Source of the DNA: SZUA-309 sp965230005
GTDB taxonomy: Bacteria; Pseudomonadota; Gammaproteobacteria; Pseudomonadales; Azotimanducaceae
Reading direction: 5' to 3'
NCBI GenBank assembly: GCA_965230005.1
Contig: OZ245934.1
Span: 2,294,001 to 2,358,000, forward strand
DNA length: 64,000 nt
Each line of letters starts with the position of its first letter. The stretch's first letter is position 1. The notes below the pieces were generated by a model. The model searched no databases. It saw only the letters and a program-made list of their open reading frames with translations, and was not told the DNA's origin. The position numbers were made by a program, and so were the translations under genes. Shown here one piece after another: positions 1-7,927 of the stretch.

Positions 1-295
1 ACTGAGTCAGAATGGCGATGAGCAACCCGACAAAGACCACGAAGCCGGCTACCGTCAGCAGCGTCGACACGCTGCGGCCCACCACGCCTTCGTCGTCGCC
101 AAGATAGCCGGGATCGGTCAGACGCAGAAAGGCCCACCAGATTGCGTCCGTGAACGCGGTGAAGTTCGGATCGAACAGGAAAACGAAGGTGCCCGCCAGG
201 ATCGCGAGGGCAGCAATCATCAGGGCAGCAAACAGCAGCCGATAGTGCACGCCGCGAAGCAGCAGGCGCTCGAGCAGGAGTTGCAGCGACCTCAC
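1..295 (-). CDS. Ion-channel protein of CASTOR/POLLUX-like type, N-terminal fragment
   Basis: The gene runs off the left edge, so only about the first 98 residues are visible. It begins with GTG at 295, overlapping the stop of the MscS gene (GTGA), so the two are translationally coupled. A hydrophobic helix is followed by a pore-like stretch (LRLTDPGYLGDDEG, about residues 51-64) and a second helix ending LIAILTQ. Helix, pore loop with TDPGYLG, helix is the pattern I associate with bacterial CASTOR/POLLUX-type potassium channels, which continue into TrkA-N/RCK domains. Those domains would lie outside the window, so the family call is an inference. Confidence 0.55.
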   Translation of the reverse strand, partial: MRSLQLLLERLLLRGVHYRLLFAALMIAALAILAGTFVFLFDPNFTAFTDAIWWAFLRLTDPGYLGDDEGVVGRSVSTLLTVAGFVVFVGLLIAILTQ

Positions 296-1158
296 GCCGG
301 ATCGCGCCGGATGACCTCGATGGCCCCATCGACGTGCACATCCCGCTGCGGAAAGGCAATGACGATGTCGTTCTCTTCGAAGAGATCCGTGATGGTGAAG
401 CGGAGATCGCTGCGTACCACTCGAAGGTCCCGTTCGCCGCTGGCGTTCACCCAGAAGAACGCGTCGAAGATGAGCGCCGAGTCACCAAAGTCTTCGAACA
501 GCACGATGGGTGCGGGATCCGTGATGATCGCCGGATCCCGGGTGAGCGCCTCCTCGAGGAGCGCCTTCACCTTCCGCACCGGCGAACCGTAGGCGACACC
601 CACCCGCACCAGCGTGCGCATGCGTCGATCAAGGAGCGTCCAGTTGACGACCGTGTTCTCCAGCAGCTGGCTGTTCGGCACGAGCAGATGCACACCATCG
701 ATGCGCCGGATCCGCGTCGATCGCGTATTGATCGCTTCCACAGTGCCGCGCGTCTCACCGATCTCCAGGAAATCGCCAATGCGGATCGGCCGCTCCCACA
801 TGAGGATCCAGCCGCTGATGAAGTTGTTGATGATGTTCTGAGCGCCGAAGCCAACGCCGATGGCAATGGCACCGGAAACAAAGGCGAAAGCCGTCAAAGG
901 CACGTTCAGCAGATCGAGGGCTGTGAACACCAGAACGACGATCACGAGCACGTAGAAGGCTCGCCGGGTCAGATGCACGAGATCGGCGTTGGCCTTCTCG
1001 CCGACAAAGCGACGACTCACGATTTTTTCGCCCCAGCGGGCGACCAGGAAACCGATGAGCACGGTGACCGGCGCGAGCACCAGTTGACCAACGGTGAGCT
1101 GCTGCCCGCCGAGGTCCAGGAGCACGGTGTTCAGAATGGCGCCGATGGTTTCGAGCAT
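292..1158 (-). CDS. MscS-family mechanosensitive channel
   Basis: A 288-residue inner-membrane protein. Three hydrophobic helices are followed by the MscS pore/beta-domain signature: a glycine- and alanine-rich pore helix (AIAIGVGFGAQNIINNFISG), then a WERPIRIGDFLEIG motif and a beta-rich cytoplasmic domain (VPNSQLLENTVVNWT). Channels of this family release solutes on hypo-osmotic shock. I chose ATG 1158; an in-frame TTG at 1209 would overlap the preceding gene by 38 bases and shows no better ribosome site. The C-terminal part is short, as in small MscS paralogues. It sits between a barrel gene and a second channel gene, which suggests a cell-envelope or osmotic cluster. Confidence 0.88.
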   Translation of the reverse strand: MLETIGAILNTVLLDLGGQQLTVGQLVLAPVTVLIGFLVARWGEKIVSRRFVGEKANADLVHLTRRAFYVLVIVVLVFTALDLLNVPLTAFAFVSGAIAIGVGFGAQNIINNFISGWILMWERPIRIGDFLEIGETRGTVEAINTRSTRIRRIDGVHLLVPNSQLLENTVVNWTLLDRRMRTLVRVGVAYGSPVRKVKALLEEALTRDPAIITDPAPIVLFEDFGDSALIFDAFFWVNASGERDLRVVRSDLRFTITDLFEENDIVIAFPQRDVHVDGAIEVIRRDPA

Positions 1159-1171
1159 AGTGCTGACGCTA

Positions 1172-2077
1172 TCAGAAACTGAGCGAAATGCCGCCAAAAA
1201 CCCCGTCAAACCCGTAGCGCACCTCAGTTCGGAGTTCGGACTGGTCCACGTCGAAGTCTGCGTTGAAGTATTTCATGCCAACGTGGAGGCCGAAACTGTC
1301 GTTGAACATATATCGAGCACGAACGGAGGTGTCGAGTACGAGCGCGTTGCGGACGTTGCCAACGGAGCCCGCTACGAAGGTCAATTTAGTGCCGAGTGAC
1401 CACCTCGGCGTCAGTGCAAAGACTGCGTCGAGCCCAACCATCGGTAACGGGGCCGCGACAGATACGTCCCTCACAACCGTATCTCCCGCAATCGGGAGGC
1501 CATCGATGGTAATGCTGCCGGTTGCTTCGAGTTCGTACTTCACATCGATGCCGTAGAGGCCGACGGTGCCGAACACGTTCGCCCGAGCGTCCTGGAGGAA
1601 GGTGTAGTTGTAAGTTAAGTAAAAGAAACTACTCCGGTCGGCAAGATCCACGCGACCGGCGATTTCCAGATCGCCGAGATCGATGTCGCCGTCGATCAGC
1701 GTAGTCGACCTGCGCAGGCTCCAGAGGCTGAAACCGAGCGAATGGCGTGGCGAGAATCGGTAGCGACCAAAAAGCACCGGCGAGACATCGGACTCGGGTA
1801 AGCCCAGCGTGCCTTCGGCGTCTACGAAGATCGAATTGCCACTGTCCTTGTCGATGAAGTTGAGCTGCGCGTCGTAGCGCAGCGCAGCTAGCCCGATCCC
1901 CAGTGAGAACCTCGTGTCGCTGAATTCGAAGCCCGTCGCATACGGCTCTGCCGCCCCGTCTTCCCCAGCCTCCTTCGTCGGTTCTTGTCTCGAAGAACTG
2001 GCATCTTCCGCCGCAAGCGGTGCGCCACCCGGCACCAGGAAGCAAAGCATGGCCAGACCGAAAATCCACGGACTCAT
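1172..2077 (-). CDS. Outer-membrane beta-barrel protein
   Basis: A 301-residue protein with a signal peptide (hydrophobic FGLAMLCFLVPGGAPLAA, cleavage probably near residue 23). The rest is made of alternating amphipathic strands rich in aromatic residues and glycine, and it ends in GGISLSF with a terminal Phe, typical of BAM-inserted barrels. No specific family is recognisable; small transmembrane barrels of this size often have about 8-10 strands. ATG 2077 is preceded by GAGGGG at good spacing, whereas the open frame extends further upstream without a ribosome site. Its stop lies 13 bases before the MscS start, so the two are probably co-transcribed. Confidence 0.7.
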   Translation of the reverse strand: MSPWIFGLAMLCFLVPGGAPLAAEDASSSRQEPTKEAGEDGAAEPYATGFEFSDTRFSLGIGLAALRYDAQLNFIDKDSGNSIFVDAEGTLGLPESDVSPVLFGRYRFSPRHSLGFSLWSLRRSTTLIDGDIDLGDLEIAGRVDLADRSSFFYLTYNYTFLQDARANVFGTVGLYGIDVKYELEATGSITIDGLPIAGDTVVRDVSVAAPLPMVGLDAVFALTPRWSLGTKLTFVAGSVGNVRNALVLDTSVRARYMFNDSFGLHVGMKYFNADFDVDQSELRTEVRYGFDGVFGGISLSF

Positions 2078-2139
2078 GGCAACCCCTCGATACGAGTTGT
2101 ATGCCAAGAGCCCGAACACACACCCAAGCCGGCGCACGA

Positions 2140-3204
2140 TCAACCCTTCTCCTGGCCCTCGACTTCCCGAAGCCGCATCGAAAAACCCGGACGGTTTTCC
2201 CGGATACGCTGCCAGAAATCCTCACCGGTGCCCGCCGAGAGCAGGTCTTCGTTCACGAGCGCCCGGGCACGCAGGGTCTCGAAATCGAGCCCGTCCGTTT
2301 CCAGAAACCCATCCTCGAAGGCGAGTTCGTCGAGCCGAGCGTTGAGCAGCATGCGGATGTCGAAATTGCGGGCTTTGAGCTCCGGCGTCTGCGCGAAGAG
2401 GCTCGTGGTGCAGTTGGCCGTGAGGACGTTGTAGAAGCGCGGGCTCACCGCGAGGGCGTTGGTTGTCCTGACCGAGTCCATGAACAGAAACAGGGAAGCC
2501 ACGGGCTTGGTCGTCAGGCGATAGAGATAGATCGGCTCGTCGCGCAGGACACGGCCACGAATCATGTCCCGTTCGTCACCCCAGACGTACTGCAGATCGA
2601 AGTATTTGTAGAAGCCGCCGAGCTCCGTGAAGTGCTCTCCGATCTCCCGACGGGTCTCGATGGACAGTGCCAGGTGGCCGTCCGGGCCGAAGTCGAAGGA
2701 CAGGATCGGGTGCGCCAGCAGGTCGCCTCCGAAGTTGTCGTGGAAGTAGTCGACGCCGCGCAGATTCTTGAGCTGCACGGTTCGGCTTTCCCAGCGTTCT
2801 TCCACGGTACCGTCCTCTCCGTAGGCGAAGTTCCGGTAGTTGTGGAAGGTGGCTGTACCGCCTTCGAAGGTCACGGAAGCCGTTTCCGCCCACTCGGGAT
2901 ACCACTCCCGGTCGTTCGACGCCTCCACGTTCAGCCAGGGCAGGAGCACACCGAGGAACGCCGCGAGCAGCACACTCACTTTGACCCACAGGCGCCCGAA
3001 GAAGAGCGCTGCAACCACGGCGGCGATCCAGGCAAGCATGAGCCAGAGATTGCCGCTTTCTTTACCGAGAGGGCCATCGTAGTAGATGGCCCCTGCGGCC
3101 CAGGCAAGGGCAAGGACCCAGACCACACGCCAGAACCAGCGCCTGACTAGGGAGATGGTCGCCGCCACGCGGTCATCGAGCGCGTCGGAGGTCGCCTCGC
3201 TCAT
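2140..3204 (-). CDS. DUF4105 (Lnb N-terminal periplasmic domain) membrane protein
   Basis: A 354-residue protein. Three hydrophobic helices lie near the N terminus (about residues 20-100, including VVWVLALAWAAGAIYY). A periplasmic domain follows with WESRTVQLKNLRGVDYFHDNF and a conserved-looking NCTTSLF segment, the pattern of DUF4105/Lnb-N proteins. That domain has a papain/NlpC-like Asn-Cys arrangement, and its enzymatic role is unproven. I chose ATG 3204, which leaves 25 bases after the upstream stop; a TTG at 3237 would overlap that gene. It precedes the beta-barrel gene by about 60 bases and probably shares its transcript. Confidence 0.7.
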   Translation of the reverse strand: MSEATSDALDDRVAATISLVRRWFWRVVWVLALAWAAGAIYYDGPLGKESGNLWLMLAWIAAVVAALFFGRLWVKVSVLLAAFLGVLLPWLNVEASNDREWYPEWAETASVTFEGGTATFHNYRNFAYGEDGTVEERWESRTVQLKNLRGVDYFHDNFGGDLLAHPILSFDFGPDGHLALSIETRREIGEHFTELGGFYKYFDLQYVWGDERDMIRGRVLRDEPIYLYRLTTKPVASLFLFMDSVRTTNALAVSPRFYNVLTANCTTSLFAQTPELKARNFDIRMLLNARLDELAFEDGFLETDGLDFETLRARALVNEDLLSAGTGEDFWQRIRENRPGFSMRLREVEGQEKG

Positions 3205-3229
3205 CCCGTCGGTCTGCTGGACCGACGCT

Positions 3230-4168
3230 TCAGGCAAGATAGCGCTCGCTCATGGCCGACAGCGTTTCGAAAAATTCGGCCTTCACCTCGTCGATCACTT
3301 CCGCCACGGGTCGTACCGCATCGATCCGTCCGCAGACCTGCCCCGTCAGGGCGATGCTCGCCTCCATGTCGCCGCCGAAATAGAGATCCAATGCAGTACC
3401 GAACTCGGTCATGGCGTTGGTTTCCGTGTCGAACTCGAGACGCGTCGTCTTCTCCGTGCGCAGAGCACGCAGTGCCGGTGAATGAGCCCGATTCAGAAAC
3501 ACCGTGTCCGTTTCCCGGGCGCCGACGATGGCATTTTTCCAGTTGTCATGGACCGGTGACTCGGCTGCGGAAACCATACGGGTGCCCATTTGCACGGCTT
3601 CGGCACCGAGCGCGAAAGCGGCCGCCATGGACTTCCCATCAACGAAGCCGCCGGCCGCGATGATCGGCACATCGACCTTCGAACGAACCAGGGGCAGCAG
3701 CACCATGGTGGAAACATCCTTCGGGTTCTTGAAGCCGCCCCCTTCTCCGCCTTCGACAACAAGTCCGTCTACGCCGCATTCCACAGCTTTCAGCGCCGCG
3801 GAAAGACTCGGCACGACGTGAAAGACCGTGAGCCCGGCGTTCTTCAGCTCCTCCGTATAGCGCTCCGGGTTCCCGGCCGAGGTTGTAACGAACTTGACCC
3901 CCTGATCGATCACGAATTTCACGATGTCCGGGTCGCGCACGAATGCCTGCGCGATGTTCACCCCGAAAGGCTTGTCCGTGAGCGTGCGCATCTTCTTGAT
4001 CTCTTCCCGCACGGCGTCGAGTTCACCGGAGGAAGTTTCGATGATGCCGAGCCCGCCGGCTTCTGAGACGGCCGAGGCGAGCTGCGAGCGGGCAATCCAG
4101 CCCATGGGTGCCTGGACGAGGGGAACTGCGATACCGAGCAGGTCGGTGATGCGATTGGAGAACTTCAT
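3230..4168 (-). CDS. Nitronate monooxygenase / 2-nitropropane dioxygenase family flavoprotein
   Basis: A 312-residue FMN-dependent TIM barrel. The N terminus (PLVQAPMGWIA), the central VEGGEGGGF segment, IIAAGGFVDGKSMAAAFALGAEAVQMGTR and TGQVCG are landmarks of the NMO/enoyl-reductase-like family, which oxidises nitronates or acts on 2-enoyl substrates. The phosphate-binding AAGG and ALGA motifs are intact and the length is normal. ATG 4168 has AGGA about 8 bases upstream. The true substrate cannot be read from sequence; many close relatives are annotated only by homology. It appears to be the first gene of the 4.2-1.2 kb run. Confidence 0.85.
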   Translation of the reverse strand: MKFSNRITDLLGIAVPLVQAPMGWIARSQLASAVSEAGGLGIIETSSGELDAVREEIKKMRTLTDKPFGVNIAQAFVRDPDIVKFVIDQGVKFVTTSAGNPERYTEELKNAGLTVFHVVPSLSAALKAVECGVDGLVVEGGEGGGFKNPKDVSTMVLLPLVRSKVDVPIIAAGGFVDGKSMAAAFALGAEAVQMGTRMVSAAESPVHDNWKNAIVGARETDTVFLNRAHSPALRALRTEKTTRLEFDTETNAMTEFGTALDLYFGGDMEASIALTGQVCGRIDAVRPVAEVIDEVKAEFFETLSAMSERYLA

Positions 4169-4264
4169 GATGGTTTTCCTGAGTAAAGGTTGCTGAAAGT
4201 CTGTTCGATTGACCGTTGGCCGGGTGGTTGTTGCTGGAACACTGGAACCTTGCAGGCACTCCCC

Positions 4265-5035
4265 TTACAGGGGCACGGGAAGCTCGAGGTGATCCCGATA
4301 AATCCGTTCCTGGTGCGCGCGCAACCGCGGCGTCAGCGCTTCGAGGATCCGTTCGTTGCGGGTAGCGTATACGGCACGCATGCGCTCGCCCATGGGCAGT
4401 TGCGCCTCCGGCAGCGGGGTTAACAGGTTTGCCATGGTGGCCCAGTAGATGTCGAGGGCGGTGAGTTGCCCCGGAAAGAAACAGTCCTGCTCGCCAAGCT
4501 CCGTATCGAGGAGCCCGAGGACTTCGACAACCCGATCCTCCGCCACGGCCACATGCGCCGGAATCAGGCCATACTTGCCCGCGAGGCGCCCGGCTGAATT
4601 CGTCGTACCGGGCTCGCCACTGTGGTCGAGACTGCCTTTCAGAATCAGCAGCCGCTGCGACCAGCCCAGTCCCATCTCACCGACAATCTCATGAGAGAGA
4701 CCGAATAAGCGCGCCCGCTCCCGGGGATCCGGGGGAATGAGGGCCGGCTGCGGCGCCAGCCGTTCGGCGAGAATGAGAATCTCCGCCCAGCCCGTGCGCA
4801 GGGCTTCCCGCCGGTAGGCCACCACGGGCACGGAAGAGTCACCGGCCCAGGCGGCGACGGCGTTTTCCTCGTCGGTCTCCGCCTGACCCGCATACTGGCA
4901 GTCGAGCGCCTTCACATGGAAGATGCCTTTCGCTGCTTCGGTCCAGGGGCTCGGGATGCCACGCAGACAGGCCATTCGGAGGCCCGGCGCCTCGCGCGCC
5001 TCGGCAATGCTGAGGAAGCGGTCTTCCTTCGCCAA
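4265..5035 (-). CDS. Glutathione S-transferase-like protein
   Basis: A 256-residue soluble protein. The N-terminal half looks like a thioredoxin-fold GST domain (RMACLRGIPSPWTEAAKGIFHVK, then a VPVVAYRREALRTGWAEILILAERLAP segment, where VPV would be the cis-Pro region). The C-terminal half is all-helical, with a GST-C-type LTALDIYWATMANLLTPLP stretch. No CxxC or classical catalytic Ser/Tyr is evident, so chemistry is uncertain. The start is TTG 5035, immediately after GAGAAGG; ATG 4975 is the alternative. It lies 35 bases behind the ABC permease gene and may share that transcript. A short GC inverted repeat spans its stop codon. Confidence 0.55.
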   Translation of the reverse strand: MAKEDRFLSIAEAREAPGLRMACLRGIPSPWTEAAKGIFHVKALDCQYAGQAETDEENAVAAWAGDSSVPVVAYRREALRTGWAEILILAERLAPQPALIPPDPRERARLFGLSHEIVGEMGLGWSQRLLILKGSLDHSGEPGTTNSAGRLAGKYGLIPAHVAVAEDRVVEVLGLLDTELGEQDCFFPGQLTALDIYWATMANLLTPLPEAQLPMGERMRAVYATRNERILEALTPRLRAHQERIYRDHLELPVPL

Positions 5036-5070
5036 CCTTCTCTCCCGGAAAAAAGAATCGCGAGCCTAAC

Positions 5071-5913
5071 TCAGCTCCCCGTGGACGTGTAGTGGCGGAT
5101 CCCGGCCTGCCAGGCAAGGAGCGCAAGTCCGAAGAACCCGTAGCCCGCCAGCGGTGCCAGCACCTGCATGGCGAGCGTACTGCCGAGGGGATCCTCGATG
5201 CCCAGGATGGCCAAGGCGGGGAAGTAGCTGATGGTGGCGAGCGGAACGATGAAGGTGAAGAAGCGCCGGAAGCCCGGCTGATAGATAGCAATCGGATACT
5301 GAGCCGTTTCGACACCGCCATAGGTGAGCGTATTCATGATCTCCAGGGAATCGACGGTCCAGAAAGACAGCGTCGCCTGAAAGACGAACAGCGCATAGAA
5401 GAAGACGACTCCGGAGAGGATCGTGAAGACGAGCAGCACCCCGCGCCAGAGGGTCCAGTCAATCTCGAGCATCCAGATCGCCCAGGCCAGCACCAGCACC
5501 CCCTGGGCAAAGCGGCCAACGCGCTGCAGCTGGAAGTCGTAGCCCGCAAGTTGCAGCACCGTTGATCGAGGCCGCAACAGCACCCGGTCGAAGTTCCCGG
5601 TTTTTACGAACTGCGCCCCGAAAACGTCGAAACCGCGGGCGAGGGCCTCGCTCAAGGGGAAGGCCGTGTCGACGATGCCGTAAAGAAAAGCCACCTCGGC
5701 GAGAGACCACTGACCGAGCATGCCGAAGCGATCGAACAGCCCCCAGATCCCCACCGCCTCCACCACGCTGGTGATGAAATGCCCGAAGGCCATGAGCACG
5801 AAAGACAGCCGATACTGCAGGTGCGCCCGAATGGACTGGGCGACGAGCTGACCATAGAGGCGCACCGCACCGGGCCCGGCCCCTGCTCCGACGTTGAGCT
5901 CGCGGACACTCAT
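5071..5913 (-). CDS. ABC-2 type permease (second permease of the trio)
   Basis: A 280-residue polytopic membrane protein with about six hydrophobic helices. The N-terminal cytoplasmic QLVAQSIRAHLQYRLSF segment, then ALARGFDVFGAQFVKTGNFDRVLLRP, match the permease family that pairs with COG4586-type ATPases. ATG 5913 overlaps the stop of the preceding permease (ATGA), which fixes the start and indicates translational coupling. Together with the next two genes it would form an exporter of unknown substrate; such trios are widespread and mostly uncharacterised. Confidence 0.82.
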   Translation of the reverse strand: MSVRELNVGAGAGPGAVRLYGQLVAQSIRAHLQYRLSFVLMAFGHFITSVVEAVGIWGLFDRFGMLGQWSLAEVAFLYGIVDTAFPLSEALARGFDVFGAQFVKTGNFDRVLLRPRSTVLQLAGYDFQLQRVGRFAQGVLVLAWAIWMLEIDWTLWRGVLLVFTILSGVVFFYALFVFQATLSFWTVDSLEIMNTLTYGGVETAQYPIAIYQPGFRRFFTFIVPLATISYFPALAILGIEDPLGSTLAMQVLAPLAGYGFFGLALLAWQAGIRHYTSTGS

Positions 5914-6755
5914 CCGCCCTGCACCACCAACCGACGTCGAGCCCGCTTCAGGAGCCACAAGCCGAAGGCCACGAGCACGCAGAACCACCCGAGCTGCACG
6001 CCGATCTCGAAGACCGCGTCTGCCGGGGGAATGTGTCCGCTGTAGATCCGGAACGGAACGTCTGCCATACCCCGGAAGGGCTGCCAGAAAAGCGCCCCCT
6101 GCATCCAGTCCGGGAAGAGCGGCAGGGGAACGATGAGACCGGCCAGCACCGGAACCACCCCCGGCATCATACGGTTGATGCCTTCACCGGAGATCGTCCA
6201 CATGAGCGCCACGTGCAGGATCATGGTAAAGGCCGTCGACAGCAGCAGGGTCATGAAGACCGAGATCAGGAAAAACCCAGCGCTGCCGGCCGATGCCGGT
6301 GGCGGCAGTGCCCAGGCGCCGAGACCAACGAGCGGCATGACGAGCCCGGTAAACAGGAGCATCGGCAACATGCGCAGGAGTGTTGGGGCCGACCGGAACG
6401 CCAGAGTGCGGGCGAACCAGAAGCTGTAGAGGTCGAGGGGCCGGAGCAGCTCGTAGGCAACGCCGCCGCCGCGAATCTGTTCCGCAATCTCCGGATCCAC
6501 ATTCCAGGGCAGCAGCACCAGCAGCGCCTGACCGAGCCAGACGTAAACGAGCACCTGCGCAAAAGTCATGGGCGGTTCGACGGTGGCCGAGGCATAAAAG
6601 GCCACGAACACCATGACTTTGATGAAGCCCCAGAAGAGCTGGGTGCCAAAGCCGGCAATGGCCGCGGCGCGATACTGCAGCAGCATCTTGCAGCGCACGG
6701 CGACGATCGCTCCGTACGCACTCAGGCGTCGCCTTGCGCGGCCACGATCAGCCAT
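5910..6755 (-). CDS. ABC-2 type permease (first permease of the trio)
   Basis: A 281-residue integral membrane protein. The N-terminal RCKMLLQYRAAAIAGFGTQLFWG, the amphipathic EIAEQIRGGGVAYELLRPLDLYSFWFART and about six membrane helices are typical of the ABC-2-like permeases that occur in pairs with a COG4586-like ATPase. Two in-frame ATGs are possible, 6764 and 6755; the latter has GGAAGG nine bases upstream, so I prefer it. It overlaps the ATPase gene by 8 bases. It is the same fold class as its downstream partner and probably heterodimerises with it. Confidence 0.82.
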   Translation of the reverse strand: MADRGRARRRLSAYGAIVAVRCKMLLQYRAAAIAGFGTQLFWGFIKVMVFVAFYASATVEPPMTFAQVLVYVWLGQALLVLLPWNVDPEIAEQIRGGGVAYELLRPLDLYSFWFARTLAFRSAPTLLRMLPMLLFTGLVMPLVGLGAWALPPPASAGSAGFFLISVFMTLLLSTAFTMILHVALMWTISGEGINRMMPGVVPVLAGLIVPLPLFPDWMQGALFWQPFRGMADVPFRIYSGHIPPADAVFEIGVQLGWFCVLVAFGLWLLKRARRRLVVQGG

Positions 6756-7788
6756 CCCGCTCATCCTTCCCGCGGGCTCTCACAGGCGCACGTGGCGGGA
6801 CCTTATCCGGCAGCTGACCGTCGGCCGTCTGCGCATAGAGGGCGGCCACGGTCTCTTCGATCGGCGGATGCTCCACCGTCAGATCATGGATCGCGTAGCG
6901 ACTGGTCAGCTCAGCGACGAAGGCGGCCACCCCTGTGGCCACTTCGAAGGTGATGCGCTCCGCCGCCTGGCTCTGCACGAGCAACGCATGGGCTGCTTCG
7001 AGGAGTGGGGTCTCGACGAAATCAACGACGACCCGGCGCCGATCACTCCTCAGATCCGCCACGGTCCCGTCCATGAGCAGAGCGCCATGATTGATGAGCA
7101 TGACGCGGCTGCAGAGCGCTTCCACGTCATCCATGTCGTGGGTGGTGAGCAGCACCGTGGTACCCCGCTCGGCATTACGGCGCTTTACGAAGGATCGCAT
7201 GGCAAGCTTCGAAACTGCGTCGAGGCCAATCGTTGGCTCATCGAGAAACAGGATGTCCGGATCGTGGAGCAGCGATGCGGCAAGGTCTGCCCGCATCCGC
7301 TGACCGAGACTCAGCTGCCGCACCGGCACATCGAGCAGGGGCTCGAGATCGAGAAGATCCACGAGTTCGTCTCGAGCCCGCCGATAGGCCTCGGGAGTCA
7401 CCCGGTAGATGTCCCGGAGCAGCTCGAAGCTCTCGACGACCGGCAGATCCCACCAGAGCTGGGTGCGTTGCCCGAAGACCACGCCGATGCGGCCCACATG
7501 ACCCACCCGATTTTCCCAGGGCACCAGACCGCCGATTTCACAGCGGCCTCCGGAGGGCACGAGGATGCCTGACAGGATCTTGATGGTCGTGGATTTGCCC
7601 GCGCCATTCGGACCGATGTAGCCAACGAGTTCGCCGCGACCGATCTCGAAGGACACACCGTGCAGCGCATCCACGGTCCGATAGCGGCGATGCACCACCC
7701 CCTTCAGGGCACCCCAGAGGCCGGGTTGACGCAGGGCAACCTGGAAGTGTTTCTCCAGGTTCTCGACCTTGATGAAGGCGTCGGACAT
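6748..7788 (-). CDS. ABC transporter ATP-binding protein (ABC-2 exporter)
   Basis: A 346-residue ATPase. Walker A is GPNGAGKST (about residues 58-66), the Q-loop region contains VFGQRTQLWWDLP, the signature is LSLGQRMRADLA, and Walker B is DILFLDEPTIGLD. LLTTHDMDDVEALC carries the switch His. A C-terminal extension of about 100 residues follows, as in COG4586-type exporters. ATG 7788 has GGAG upstream. It is the first gene of the exporter operon and supplies energy for the two permeases that overlap downstream. Substrate unknown. Confidence 0.9.
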   Translation of the reverse strand: MSDAFIKVENLEKHFQVALRQPGLWGALKGVVHRRYRTVDALHGVSFEIGRGELVGYIGPNGAGKSTTIKILSGILVPSGGRCEIGGLVPWENRVGHVGRIGVVFGQRTQLWWDLPVVESFELLRDIYRVTPEAYRRARDELVDLLDLEPLLDVPVRQLSLGQRMRADLAASLLHDPDILFLDEPTIGLDAVSKLAMRSFVKRRNAERGTTVLLTTHDMDDVEALCSRVMLINHGALLMDGTVADLRSDRRRVVVDFVETPLLEAAHALLVQSQAAERITFEVATGVAAFVAELTSRYAIHDLTVEHPPIEETVAALYAQTADGQLPDKVPPRAPVRARGKDERDG

Positions 7789-7927
7789 CCAGCACTCCAG
7801 GCGCGATCGCGCCGACGCCTTGCGGCGCGGTCAGATCAGCGGGAAACGGGGCCGGGGATTCTAGAGCCGCCCTGCGCAGGTCTCAAGGAAAGCACCCGGC
7901 ACCGGGAGGACCCGGCACCTGGTCGGA

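Noticed and set aside
334..1182. A 282-codon plus-strand open frame opposite the MscS gene
   Set aside because: It has no domain, is highly polar, and covers the channel gene that carries full family motifs.
4261..4273. A CCCCT/AGGGG hairpin spanning the stop of the GST-like gene
   Set aside because: Only a 5-bp stem with no U tract; it is inside the stop codon context and is likely fortuitous.
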